This document shows, one piece after another, positions 8,240 to 14,996 of a DNA stretch of 41,592 bases (position 1 is its first letter; every line of letters starts with the position of its first letter). The DNA lies in assembly GCA_003223555.1 (NCBI GenBank), contig QHVM01000022.1:1-41592 (forward strand), given 5' to 3'. The DNA is from Acidobacteriota bacterium (lineage in GTDB: Bacteria > Acidobacteriota > Vicinamibacteria > Fen-336). The position numbers were made by a program, and so were the translations under genes. Below the pieces are notes generated by a model. It was given only the letters and a program-made list of their open reading frames with translations. It ran no database searches and was not told the DNA's origin.

Positions 8240-9041
8240 GTGTCGGACCTTCCGTTCGAGGAGGACGGCCTGGCCGGCCTTCCCCCGGAGCTGCCGCGGC
8301 GGCGGCCGGGGTTCCTCCGGCGGATGGCCGCCGGCGCCTGGCACGTGCTCTCCGGCTTCTGGTTCCTCCTCCGGCGGCCCTCGTTCTGGCCGCTGGCCGC
8401 GCTGCCCACCCTGCTCGCGCTGCTCCTGGTGCTGGCCGGCATCGCCCTCGGCGCCTTCGCCATCCCCTGGCTCGAGACGCACGTGTTGCCCGGCCGGGGA
8501 AAGGTCGCGGCCGGCGTGGGCATCCTGTTGAGCCTCGCCCTCTACCTGGGCACGGTGCTGGCGGGCGCGATCTGCGGCCTGGCGGTCGCGCTGCTCCTCT
8601 GCGCCCCCATCCTCGAGCGCCTGTCGCGGCGGGTCGAGGCCTACGTCCGGGTGCAGGTGGTGGAGCACGCGGGCGGGCTGAAGTGGGAGATCGCCCAGGC
8701 CTTCCGCGGCGCACTCTACTTCCTCTTCGCCGCGCCCCTGGTCTTCCTGCTGAGCCTCATCCCCCTGCTCGGGCCGCCGCTGGGCCTGCTGTGGGGAGCG
8801 CACTCGATGGCCTTCCAGCAGACGGACATGCCACTCGCCCGCCGGGGCATGGGCTTCGGCCAGCGCCGGGCCTGGCACCGTGATCGTGCCGCTGGCGAAC
8901 TTCCTCCTCGCGCCCGCCCTCACCGTGGGCGGGACGTTGATGGTGCTCGAGCTGGAGGAGGACCTGGTCCCGCCCGACCGCCCGGAGCGCCGCCGGAGAT
9001 CGCGCGCGCCGAAGGAGCCCGAAACCAGGGCGAGCGGCTAA
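8240..9041 (+). CDS. EI24/CysZ-like membrane protein, frameshifted
   Basis: The first ~213 codons from GTG 8240 encode a polytopic membrane protein ending in TDMPLARRGMGFGQRRAWHR, which matches the conserved PLARRG region of EI24-domain proteins. From about 8880 the expected last helix and tail (VIVPLANFLLAPALTVGGTLMVLELEED, stop 9039-9041) continue in the +1 frame. The span of 802 nt is not a multiple of three. The roughly ten residues that should link AWHR to the last helix are missing, which suggests a small deletion at 8879/8880 rather than a one-base slip. The result is either a broken gene or an assembly error. The original frame happens to stay open into the DUF2062 gene. CysZ relatives transport sulfate; no such role can be assigned here. 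Confidence 0.65.
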
Positions 9042-9964
9042 ATCGCCGGTCCCCGGTTCGCCCGGGTGCGCGGGGCGATCGTCACCGTCACGTCCAGCGG
9101 CTTGCCATCGCGCTGCACGCCGAGTGCGATCTGCGTCCCCGCTTCCGCTCGCGCGACGCGCTCGCGCAGCTCCTGGGCGCGCGAGACCGCTTGGCCGCCG
9201 ACCTGCACGATGACGTCGCCGGCTTTCAGCCCCGCCTTCGCCGCGGGGGAGCCCTCGTCCACCTCGCTCACGAGCAGCGACCCGTCGGCGACCTTGAAGT
9301 ATCGGGCGAGCTGGCCGGACAGCTCCTGGTACGTGATGCCGAGCCGCCCGGGGCGTTCCACGAAGAACCCCCGCCGCGCGCGGTCGATCCCCTCCCGCAC
9401 GAGAGGCTCGAGGGGAAGCATGGGCGGGAACGGCGCCTCGGGCGGCATCGGCGGCAGCTCCATCCGGAAGTCGCCCGGCTCGCCGGCCAGGGCGAAGCCC
9501 TCGCTCTCCTCCAGGGTGGCGGTCAGCCGCTGGGTCGTTCCGTCGCGGCTCACCTCGATCGCCACCGGCCGGCCGGGCGGCGTCTCGCGGACCAGGCGGG
9601 AGAGCTGGGCGGCGCTGCGCACGGTCTCGCCGTCGAAGCGGACGATCACGTCGTCGGCCTTGAGGCCGGCCCGGGCGTCGGCGTGGACCTGTTTCACGAG
9701 GGCGCCGCGCTCGTCGGCCAGCTTCAGCCGCGCACGCTCCTCGCCGCCGATGTCGGCCAGGCTCACCCCCAGGTGGACGCCGCCCCCTGCCATGCGCAGG
9801 GCCCTGATGACCGGCTCGCGGATCTCGCGCTCCCGCGCCTTCTCCCGCGCCTTCTCCTGGGCCTTGTCCTGCGCCTCGTCCGCTCGCGTCACCGCCGGGG
9901 GTGTCATCAGCCACGCCGATGCCAGGACCGGCGCAGCAACCCGCCAGAACGCTCCACGCGCCAT
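9038..9964 (-). CDS. Exported protein with two PDZ domains
   Basis: A 308-residue protein starting at ATG 9964 behind a strong GGAGGAGG site. A signal peptide ends near VTRADEAQ. A short charged K/E/R helix follows (AQDKAQEKAREKAREREI). Two PDZ domains come next: residues ~55-150 (LGVSLADIGGEERARL through AGLKADDVIVRFDGETV) and ~210-300 (GSLLVSEVDEGSPAAKAGLKAGDVIVQVGG). There is no trypsin-like domain, so it is a binding or scaffold protein rather than a DegP protease. The linker is rich in Pro and Met. It is divergent from DUF2062 and convergent with the EI24 gene, overlapping that gene's stop by 4 nt. A periplasmic location is inferred from the signal peptide. Confidence 0.85.
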   Translation of the reverse strand: MARGAFWRVAAPVLASAWLMTPPAVTRADEAQDKAQEKAREKAREREIREPVIRALRMAGGGVHLGVSLADIGGEERARLKLADERGALVKQVHADARAGLKADDVIVRFDGETVRSAAQLSRLVRETPPGRPVAIEVSRDGTTQRLTATLEESEGFALAGEPGDFRMELPPMPPEAPFPPMLPLEPLVREGIDRARRGFFVERPGRLGITYQELSGQLARYFKVADGSLLVSEVDEGSPAAKAGLKAGDVIVQVGGQAVSRAQELRERVARAEAGTQIALGVQRDGKPLDVTVTIAPRTRANRGPAI

Positions 9965-10048
9965 TCGAGCCTCCTCCGTCCGGGCTACCTGCCCCTCTCT
10001 GCCTGTTGGACGCGGGAGCGGCCGGAAAAGTCGGGGATACTGGGGCGG

Positions 10049-10540
10049 GTGGAGGAAAAGGGCTGGCTGCGGCGGCGGGTGGTCGGCCCGCTCGGACTGA
10101 TGCTGCGCCACGGCAGCACGCCGGAGCGGGTGGCCATCAGCCTCGCGCTGGGGGCAGCGCTCGGGCTCTTTCCCATCGTGGGCACCAGCACGCTGCTGTG
10201 CTTCGCGGCCGCCCTGGCCTTCCGCTTGAACCATCCGGCGATCCAGCTCGCGAACTACCTCATGTACCCGTTCCAGATCCCGTTCATCCTGCTCTACGTG
10301 CGCTTCGGGGAAGCCCTCCTGGCTTCACCGCCGGTGCCTTTCGACCCGCGGATGCTGGCCGTGAGCCTGCGCGCCGATCCCGCCGCCTTCTTCGCCCGCT
10401 TCGGCCTCGCCGCCGGCCACGCGGTGGTGGGCTGGAGCGCGGCGGCCCCGTTCCTGGTCGGAACTCTCTACGCGGCGGTCCTGCCCCTGCTGCGGAGGGT
10501 CCGCGCTCAATGGAGCTTGTCGCCCCGCCCGGAGCGGTAG
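10049..10540 (+). CDS. DUF2062 membrane protein
   Basis: A 163-residue membrane protein. The motif TPERVAISLALGAALGLFPIVGTSTLLCFAAALAFRLN, followed by NYLMYPFQIPFILLYVRFGE, is the DUF2062 signature. Three or four hydrophobic segments are present, and the last is near AAPFLVGTLYAAVLPLL. GTG 10049 is preferred because GGGGCGG precedes it and the family motif begins about 30 residues later. The frame is open far upstream only because it joins the frameshifted EI24 gene. The function of the family is not established, although members are often found near polysaccharide or lipid glycosyltransferases. Its 3' end overlaps the convergent LON-domain gene by 34 nt. Confidence 0.85.
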   Translation: MEEKGWLRRRVVGPLGLMLRHGSTPERVAISLALGAALGLFPIVGTSTLLCFAAALAFRLNHPAIQLANYLMYPFQIPFILLYVRFGEALLASPPVPFDPRMLAVSLRADPAAFFARFGLAAGHAVVGWSAAAPFLVGTLYAAVLPLLRRVRAQWSLSPRPER

Positions 10541-11139
10541 GTCTGCTCCAGCAGCCGGAAGTCCAGGATCTCCACCAGGCGCGCGCAGCGTCCGCCGATG
10601 GTGTCGCAGTCGAGCAGCGATTGCTTCTCGACCGGGCTCAGGGCCAGCGCCTGGCACACGGCGTTGACGAACAGCTCGGGCGGAAGCCCGGCCTGGGTCA
10701 CCAGGAACGTCGGGCCGTCGGCGGCGCGGCCGATGGCGGCCAGCACCTTCCGGCGGCCCTCCTCCAGCGCCCGCTCGTCGCCCAGGCCGTCGTCGAGCGG
10801 CTCCACCGAGGCCACCCGATACGGCTGGCCGTCGTGCTCGGCGAGGATGCGGAACCGGCTCACCCCCTTCAGCCGGATGTTGAAGCGGCCGTCGTCGAGC
10901 GGCCGGCACTCCTCCACCACTCCGGCGCACCCGACCGGGTACACCGGCGGCCGCCCGTAGTAGTCCTGCTCCCAGCCGGGCTTGAGCAGCGTCATGCCGA
11001 TGGTCTTGTGGCCGGCCATGGCGTCGGACGTCATCTTCCGGTACCGCGGCTCGAAGACGTGCAAGGGGAGCGGCATGTGGGGGAAGAGCACGGCGTCGGG
11101 CAGCGGGAAGAGCGGGATCCGGGAGGGAATCTGCGTCAC
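10507..11139 (-). CDS. LON substrate-binding (PUA-like) domain protein
   Basis: A 210-residue soluble protein equal to the N-terminal domain of Lon protease with no AAA+ or protease part. Typical blocks are IPLFPLPDAVLFPHMPLPLHVFEPRYR, then GCAGVVEECRPLDDGRFNIRLKGVSRFRI, then a helical C-terminal half. Stand-alone proteins of this kind are common in bacteria. They are thought to bind unfolded substrates or act as adaptors, but no activity is established. The start ATG 11139 precedes MTQIPSRIPLFPLP. It is followed upstream, on the same strand, by yjbQ across a 51-nt gap, so the two may share a transcript. Confidence 0.9.
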   Translation of the reverse strand: MTQIPSRIPLFPLPDAVLFPHMPLPLHVFEPRYRKMTSDAMAGHKTIGMTLLKPGWEQDYYGRPPVYPVGCAGVVEECRPLDDGRFNIRLKGVSRFRILAEHDGQPYRVASVEPLDDGLGDERALEEGRRKVLAAIGRAADGPTFLVTQAGLPPELFVNAVCQALALSPVEKQSLLDCDTIGGRCARLVEILDFRLLEQTYRSGRGDKLH

Positions 11140-11190
11140 GTCCGGGCTTCCGGAGGGCCGCGCTCCAGGCGCGAAGCCCTCTCCAGCAGG

Positions 11191-11673
11191 TTAGCGGCCG
11201 ATGATCTGCACGGCCAGGTCGCGGTTGCGGGGACCGTCCAGCTCGGCGGCGATGATCGCCTGGAACTGCCCCAGGACCAGCTTGCCTTTGCTGACGGAGA
11301 ACGGGAGGGCGTGGCCGAGCAGCGTCGCCTGGAGGTGGGAGTGCGCGTTGTGCCGGTCGCAGTCGGAATGGTCGGGGTTGTTGTGCCGCCAGTCGTCGCG
11401 GGGGCTCACCACCTTCTCGAGCATCGCCTTCACGTCGTGGAGCAGGGCGGTCTGCCATTCGTTGACGAACAGGGCGAGCGTGGTGTGGAGGGACGAGAGC
11501 AGGACCATGCCTTCCTTGATGTCGTGACGCTTGATGATCTCCGCCACCCGCTCGGTGAGGTTGTACAGCTCGCACCGCTTGTCCGTGACCAGGCGCAGCG
11601 TCTCGGTGACGACGCGGACGGTCTCCAGCCCGCCTCCCTTCGGGGAGGCGACCGCGGCGCTCGAAGCTTTCAT
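11191..11673 (-). CDS. YjbQ/UPF0047 family protein (secondary thiamine-phosphate synthase-type)
   Basis: A 160-residue single-domain protein with the full UPF0047 signature: VLLSSLHTTLALFVNE, then WRHNNPDHSDCDRHNAHSHLQATLLG, then the GQFQAIIAAELDGPRNRDLAVQIIG tail. The clustered His/Asp residues form the presumed active site. E. coli YjbQ has weak thiamine-phosphate synthase activity, but the true role of the family is not established. It lies between the ErpA-like gene (upstream, 94-nt gap) and the LON-domain gene (downstream, 51-nt gap), all on the minus strand. The first ~15 residues are poorly conserved, so the start could be slightly downstream. Confidence 0.9.
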   Translation of the reverse strand: MKASSAAVASPKGGGLETVRVVTETLRLVTDKRCELYNLTERVAEIIKRHDIKEGMVLLSSLHTTLALFVNEWQTALLHDVKAMLEKVVSPRDDWRHNNPDHSDCDRHNAHSHLQATLLGHALPFSVSKGKLVLGQFQAIIAAELDGPRNRDLAVQIIGR

Positions 11674-11767
11674 GAAGCCCTCGGAAGGCGCTGTGGGTCA
11701 GCGAGGGGCGGCGCCAACTGCGCGGGTCCCCGCCGGGAGCGGCTCGGAGGCCGCCCCGGACACCCGA

Positions 11768-12124
11768 TCAGTGGTGGCCCCCGCCTCCGCCTTCGCCGCC
11801 CGCGCTGAAGGAGTGCCCGCAGCCGCAGGTGGACGTCGCGTGGGGGTTCTTGATCGCGAACCCGCCCCCCATGAGGTCTTCCTTGTAGTCGACCTCCGCC
11901 CCTTCCAGGTAACGCATGCTCATCGGGTCGACGATGACCTTCACCCCTGCGGCCTCGAACACCTCGTCCCCGTCGGCGGCCTCGTCCAGCACCATCCCGT
12001 ACGAGAAGCCGGAGCAGCCGCCCCCCTGGACGTAGATGCGCAACCCGCCCTGGGGGATGTTTCCCTTCTCCTGCTCCAGGATTCCCTTCACCTTCTCCGC
12101 CGCCGCACTGGTGAGGTTGATCAT
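11768..12124 (-). CDS. erpA: ErpA/IscA-type (HesB family) iron-sulfur cluster insertion protein
   Basis: A 118-residue A-type Fe-S carrier that would pass clusters to apo-proteins. The three ligand cysteines are Cys37 in the GGGCSGFSYG block and Cys100/Cys102 in the CGCGHSF block. MINLTSAAAEKVKGIL is the usual N-terminus. The start is supported by GAGGGAGGA eight nt before ATG 12124. The C-terminus has an unusual glycine run ending in two histidines (GGEGGGGGHH), about ten residues beyond the normal end, which could bind metal (inference). It is divergent from the NuoF-like flavo-iron-sulfur protein. ErpA rather than IscA is preferred because no isc/suf genes are nearby, but this is not certain. 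Confidence 0.88.
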   Translation of the reverse strand: MINLTSAAAEKVKGILEQEKGNIPQGGLRIYVQGGGCSGFSYGMVLDEAADGDEVFEAAGVKVIVDPMSMRYLEGAEVDYKEDLMGGGFAIKNPHATSTCGCGHSFSAGGEGGGGGHH

Positions 12125-12210
12125 CAGCCGAGTCCTCCCTCAATGACGATCGTACAGGAAAAGCGCGGCGAAGTGAAGCCCCGGCAGCCCGCGTAAGACT
12201 GTAACACCAC

Positions 12211-12216
12211 TATAAT
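12211..12216 (+). promoter_or_regulatory. Candidate -10 element for the NuoF-like operon
   Basis: A perfect TATAAT lies in the 110-bp divergent gap between the ErpA-like gene and the NuoF-like gene, 19 nt before the GTG at 12235. No good -35 is seen 16-18 bp upstream. The overlapping minus-strand hexamer TATAGT could serve the ErpA-like gene. Confidence 0.45.
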
Positions 12217-12234
12217 TGCGCCTTTGGCGGGGGC

Positions 12235-13434
12235 GTGTTCATCACCGACCGCATGAGCGCGATGGAGGGCTTCGACGCGGCCGAGCTGGTCCGCCGGCTC
12301 CAGGCCTCCGGCCTGCGTGGGCGCGGGGGCGGCTGGTTCCCGGCCGGCCGCAAATGGAACGCGGTGCGGGTGGAAGGGGGCGAGCCGCTGGTCGTGGGAA
12401 ACGGCGCCGAAGGAGAGCCGGGTTCGGTCAAGGACCGGTGGGTGATGCTCAACCGGCCCCGGGACGTGCTCGAGGGAGTGCGCCTCGCCGCGAGGGCGCT
12501 CGGGGCGACGGAGGCCGTCATCTATCTGAAGGGCTCTTTTGCCGCGCCCGCCGCCGCCCTGGAGCGTGCCGCCGCCGAGGTCGCGCTGGGCGGCGTGGTC
12601 CTCACCGTGCAACGGGGCGACGACAGCTATATCGCCGGCGAAGAGACCGCGGTCCTGGAGGTGCTGGAGGGCCGGCGGGCCTGGCCGCGCGCCAAGCCGC
12701 CCCTGCCGGCCGCGGTCGGCTTTCGCGGACGGCCGACACTCGTGCAGAACGTGGAGACCCTGGCTCGTGTGCCGACCGCCATCGCCGATCCGGAGGCCTT
12801 CCGCGCCTCGGAAGGCACGCTCGTATCGCTCTGGGGACGCATCCGCCGGCCGGGCGTCTACGAGGTCCCGCTGGGAACGCCCCTGCACCGCATCCTCGAT
12901 GAGCATGGCGAGGGCGCTCCCGACGGCGTGGGGATGGTCTTCCCGGCCGGGCCTTCGGCGCCGCCCCTGGCCCCGGACCAGCTCGACACCCCGCTGCACC
13001 CTGACCTGCTGCGCGCGGCGGGCTCGGGGCTCGGCACCGCGGCGATCCTCGTCATCGGCTCCCGGACCTGCCCCCTGGCGGTGGGCGCCTCGCTGGCGAG
13101 CTTCTTCGAGCGCGAATCATGCGGCCAGTGCCCGCCGTGCACGGTCGGCAGCGCCCGGCTCGCGCAGGCGCTGCGGGCGGTCGAGAACGCGCGGGCCCGC
13201 CCCGCCGACCTGGACGCGCTGGCCGAGACCGCCGGGTTCATGTCGTCGCACGGGTACTGCGCGCACTGCCGCACCGCCGCCGCATCGGTCACCGGCCTGC
13301 TCGACCGCTTCCGGACGGATGTCGCCGCCCACCTCGAGGCAAGGAAGTGCCCCCGGGGCGGCGGGCCGGCCGACCCGTTCGCCGTCGACTCGCCGGAGCG
13401 GCGGGCGATCGAGGCCACGCTGGACGGCCGGTGA
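12235..13434 (+). CDS. NuoF/HoxF-like NADH-binding flavo-iron-sulfur protein, solitary
   Basis: A 399-residue homologue of the 51-kDa subunit of complex I and of HoxF/FdsB-type diaphorases. The FMN/NADH-binding motifs are present: GRGGGWFPAGRKW (from residue ~29), NGAEGEPGSVKDR, DSYIAGEETAVLE, then RAKPPLPAAVGFRGRPTLVQNVETL. An SLBB-like stretch follows (GRIRRPGVYEVPLGTPL). The C-terminal cluster has all four 4Fe-4S cysteines (ESCGQCPPC and GYCAHC). No NuoE, NuoG or other complex I gene is near. The next gene, an 8-TM protein, overlaps by GTGA, so the pair probably passes electrons between NAD(P)H and the membrane (inference). GTG 12235 follows GGCGGGGG. ATG 12253 is an alternative start. Confidence 0.88.
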   Translation: MFITDRMSAMEGFDAAELVRRLQASGLRGRGGGWFPAGRKWNAVRVEGGEPLVVGNGAEGEPGSVKDRWVMLNRPRDVLEGVRLAARALGATEAVIYLKGSFAAPAAALERAAAEVALGGVVLTVQRGDDSYIAGEETAVLEVLEGRRAWPRAKPPLPAAVGFRGRPTLVQNVETLARVPTAIADPEAFRASEGTLVSLWGRIRRPGVYEVPLGTPLHRILDEHGEGAPDGVGMVFPAGPSAPPLAPDQLDTPLHPDLLRAAGSGLGTAAILVIGSRTCPLAVGASLASFFERESCGQCPPCTVGSARLAQALRAVENARARPADLDALAETAGFMSSHGYCAHCRTAAASVTGLLDRFRTDVAAHLEARKCPRGGGPADPFAVDSPERRAIEATLDGR

Positions 13435-14231
13435 CCCTCGTCTTCTTCCTCTTCCTCACCCACCTCGGCCTCGGCCTCCTCGCCATGCTGCCCTTCGTCC
13501 CCGACCGGGCGGGTACGAGCTACTTCAAGTTCTGCTCGGCCTCGGCCGCCCTCGCCATGACCGCGGGCCTGGGCCTTCTCCTGCGGCGTTACGGGACGAC
13601 CGCGGGCGCCGCCGGGCCGGGCGCGAGCGGCTATCGAGTCCTTCTGCTGACGACGGCGGCGTGCCTGGCCTTCACGGTCGTCTACAACCGCGCCCGCCAC
13701 TTCTCATGGCGCCGGCTCCAGCCGGTATCGCTGGCCGGCTCGCTCCTCAGCGGGGCGGCGGCGGTCGTCCTCGGGGCGCCCGCTCCCGACCTTCCGCTCG
13801 GGGTCCTGACCGACCTCACGTCCATTCTTCTCCTGGGCGCAGCCGCTTCGGCCATGGTCCTGGGCCACTGGTATCTCGTGGTCCTCGACCTGCCCATCAC
13901 CGCCCTGCGCCGGCTCACCGTGCTCCTGGCCGTGGCGCTCGCCCTGCGGACCGGCGCCGTCGGCCTGGTCCTGGCCGGACCCGTGCACGCCGGCTTCGCG
14001 GACGCCCGCGCGGTCGCCGCGGGCCTGTGGAGCCCCGACGGCGTCTTCGTCTGGATGCGCGTGCTCTTTGGCCTGGCCGGCCCGCTGTCGCTGCTCTGGT
14101 TCGTGTGGAAGACGGTGGAGATCCGCGCGACGCAGTCCGCCACCGGCATCCTCTACGTGGAGCTGTTCCTCGTCCTGGCCGGCGAGCTGCTGGCCAAGTA
14201 CCTCCGCGTCGCCGCCGGCTTCCCGTTGTAG
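13431..14231 (+). CDS. 8-TM membrane protein coupled to the NuoF-like gene
   Basis: A 266-residue protein beginning at GTG 13431, which overlaps the previous stop by 4 nt (translational coupling). About eight hydrophobic helices are visible. Three histidines lie in or beside helices: His11 (FLTHLGLG), His90 (RARHFSW) and His146 (VLGHWYLVV). They are candidate heme b or quinone-site ligands, although nothing here proves heme binding. The end is ILYVELFLVLAGELLAKYLRV, recalling helices of NrfD/DmsC-type anchors, but I do not recognise the family. Its context suggests it is the membrane partner of the NADH-oxidising protein. A CCTCTG-AACG-CAGAGG hairpin begins 6 nt after the stop. Confidence 0.75.
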   Translation: MTLVFFLFLTHLGLGLLAMLPFVPDRAGTSYFKFCSASAALAMTAGLGLLLRRYGTTAGAAGPGASGYRVLLLTTAACLAFTVVYNRARHFSWRRLQPVSLAGSLLSGAAAVVLGAPAPDLPLGVLTDLTSILLLGAAASAMVLGHWYLVVLDLPITALRRLTVLLAVALALRTGAVGLVLAGPVHAGFADARAVAAGLWSPDGVFVWMRVLFGLAGPLSLLWFVWKTVEIRATQSATGILYVELFLVLAGELLAKYLRVAAGFPL

Positions 14232-14237
14232 GCGTTG

Positions 14238-14298
14238 CCTCTGAACGCAGAGGACGCAGAGGAGAACGGAGAGGCCGCAGAGAACCGATAGAAACGGA
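14238..14298. repeat. CGCAGAGG-unit repeat tract, locus 1
   Basis: About five degenerate 9-11-bp units (AACGCAGAGG, ACGCAGAGG, AACGGAGAGG, CCGCAGAG, then AACGGAGG) run head to tail just after the stop of the 8-TM protein. The first unit also forms a 6-bp hairpin with CCTCTG at 14238-14243. The same unit occurs on the opposite strand at 26493-26550. Confidence 0.7.
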
Positions 14299-14299
14299 G

Positions 14300-14425
14300 G
14301 GCGCGCGGCTCTCGCGGAGCGCGCGACTCGTTGATGGACCCGATATCGACCGCGTCGTCGTGAGACGGCGCGGTCGATCAGGAAGGAGCGCGCGAAGCGA
14401 TGACCGCGCGCCAGACCGACTCCAA
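14300..14425. other. Intergenic hairpin cluster
   Basis: The rest of the 249-bp gap holds no gene. Hairpin 1 (about 14302-14325) pairs CGCGC/GCTC with GAGC/GCGCG and has one bulge. Hairpin 2 is a 15-bp stem, 14345-14359 with 14364-14378, with one G-U pair and a GTGA (GNRA-type) tetraloop. A third, short GCGCGC pairing is possible around 14386-14421. No U-tract follows. It could be a processed 3' UTR, a small RNA or a protein-binding palindrome. Confidence 0.5.
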
Positions 14426-14480
14426 CTAGGCTGCAGGCCGCGGGGCCCGTGCTCCGGTCGCGCTATGCTGGAGTCGTTCC

Positions 14481-14972
14481 ATGCCTTCCCCGCCGAGTCC
14501 AACACGGCCTTCGTCGCGTAATCCGCGGAGACCCAACCGCACGCCGGAAATCGCCTTCCCCTGCCCCGGCTGCGGAAGGGAAGCCCGGGCCGGCCTCGAC
14601 GGCCGGGGGCGCTGCCGGGCCTGCGGACGGGAGAGCTCGCTCGCGCTGTCCCCGGCGATGCGCGAATCGCAGATCGTCGATGCGTGCCCGTCCTGCGGCA
14701 GCCCGCTCCTCTACGTTCAGCGCGACTTCAACCAGAAGGCCGGCCTGGTCGTGGTCGTCGTCGGCGCCGCGCTGGCTCCCTTCACGCCCTACTACTCGAG
14801 CCTCGGGGTCGCCGTCCTGCTCGACGCCGTTCTCTACTCGCTCCTCCCCGAGATCACGGTCTGCTACCGCTGCCACGCCCACTTCCGCGGCTTCGCCCGC
14901 AACCCGCGCCACCAGGCCTTCGACCTCCATGTGGCCGAGCAGTACGACGTCCATCCGCCGCCGGAGCGCTGA
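14481..14972 (+). CDS. Zinc-ribbon protein with membrane hairpin, unknown function
   Basis: A 163-residue protein. After a Pro/Ser/Arg-rich, probably disordered N-terminus come two CxxC pairs (CPGC and CRAC, about residues 28-48) that would form one zinc ribbon. A third pair CPSC (about 69-72) and a distant CYRC (about 128-131) could form a second. Between these last two lies a hydrophobic region (AGLVVVVVGAALAPF and LGVAVLLDAVLYSLL) that could be a membrane hairpin. ATG 14481 has GGAG at a good distance, and TATGCT (14464-14469) could be its -10. The stop lies 24 nt before the Fpg-like gene, so the two may be co-transcribed. The family is not recognised. Confidence 0.75.
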   Translation: MPSPPSPTRPSSRNPRRPNRTPEIAFPCPGCGREARAGLDGRGRCRACGRESSLALSPAMRESQIVDACPSCGSPLLYVQRDFNQKAGLVVVVVGAALAPFTPYYSSLGVAVLLDAVLYSLLPEITVCYRCHAHFRGFARNPRHQAFDLHVAEQYDVHPPPER

Positions 14973-14996
14973 GCGGCGAGGATAGGATCGCCGCCG

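Noticed and set aside
6849-8714. Long minus-strand open frame overlapping glgC in another frame
   Set aside because: Its composition is Pro/Arg/Ala shadow-like and glgC is certain. Only its last codons are of interest, because they match the repeat-encoded IlvD tail.
8240-10540. A single 766-residue protein joining EI24 and DUF2062 parts
   Set aside because: The middle ~300 codons are antisense shadow of the two-PDZ gene. The open frame results from the frameshift near 8880.
10325-11575. Long minus-strand open frame spanning the LON and YjbQ genes
   Set aside because: It runs in a different frame from two well-recognised proteins and has no motif of its own.
12125-12234. A full sigma-70 promoter at the TATAAT
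   Set aside because: No acceptable -35 is found at 16-18 bp, so only the -10 element is listed, at modest confidence.
14238-14298. CRISPR-like array
   Set aside because: Units are only 9-11 bp with no unique spacers, and no cas gene is in the window.
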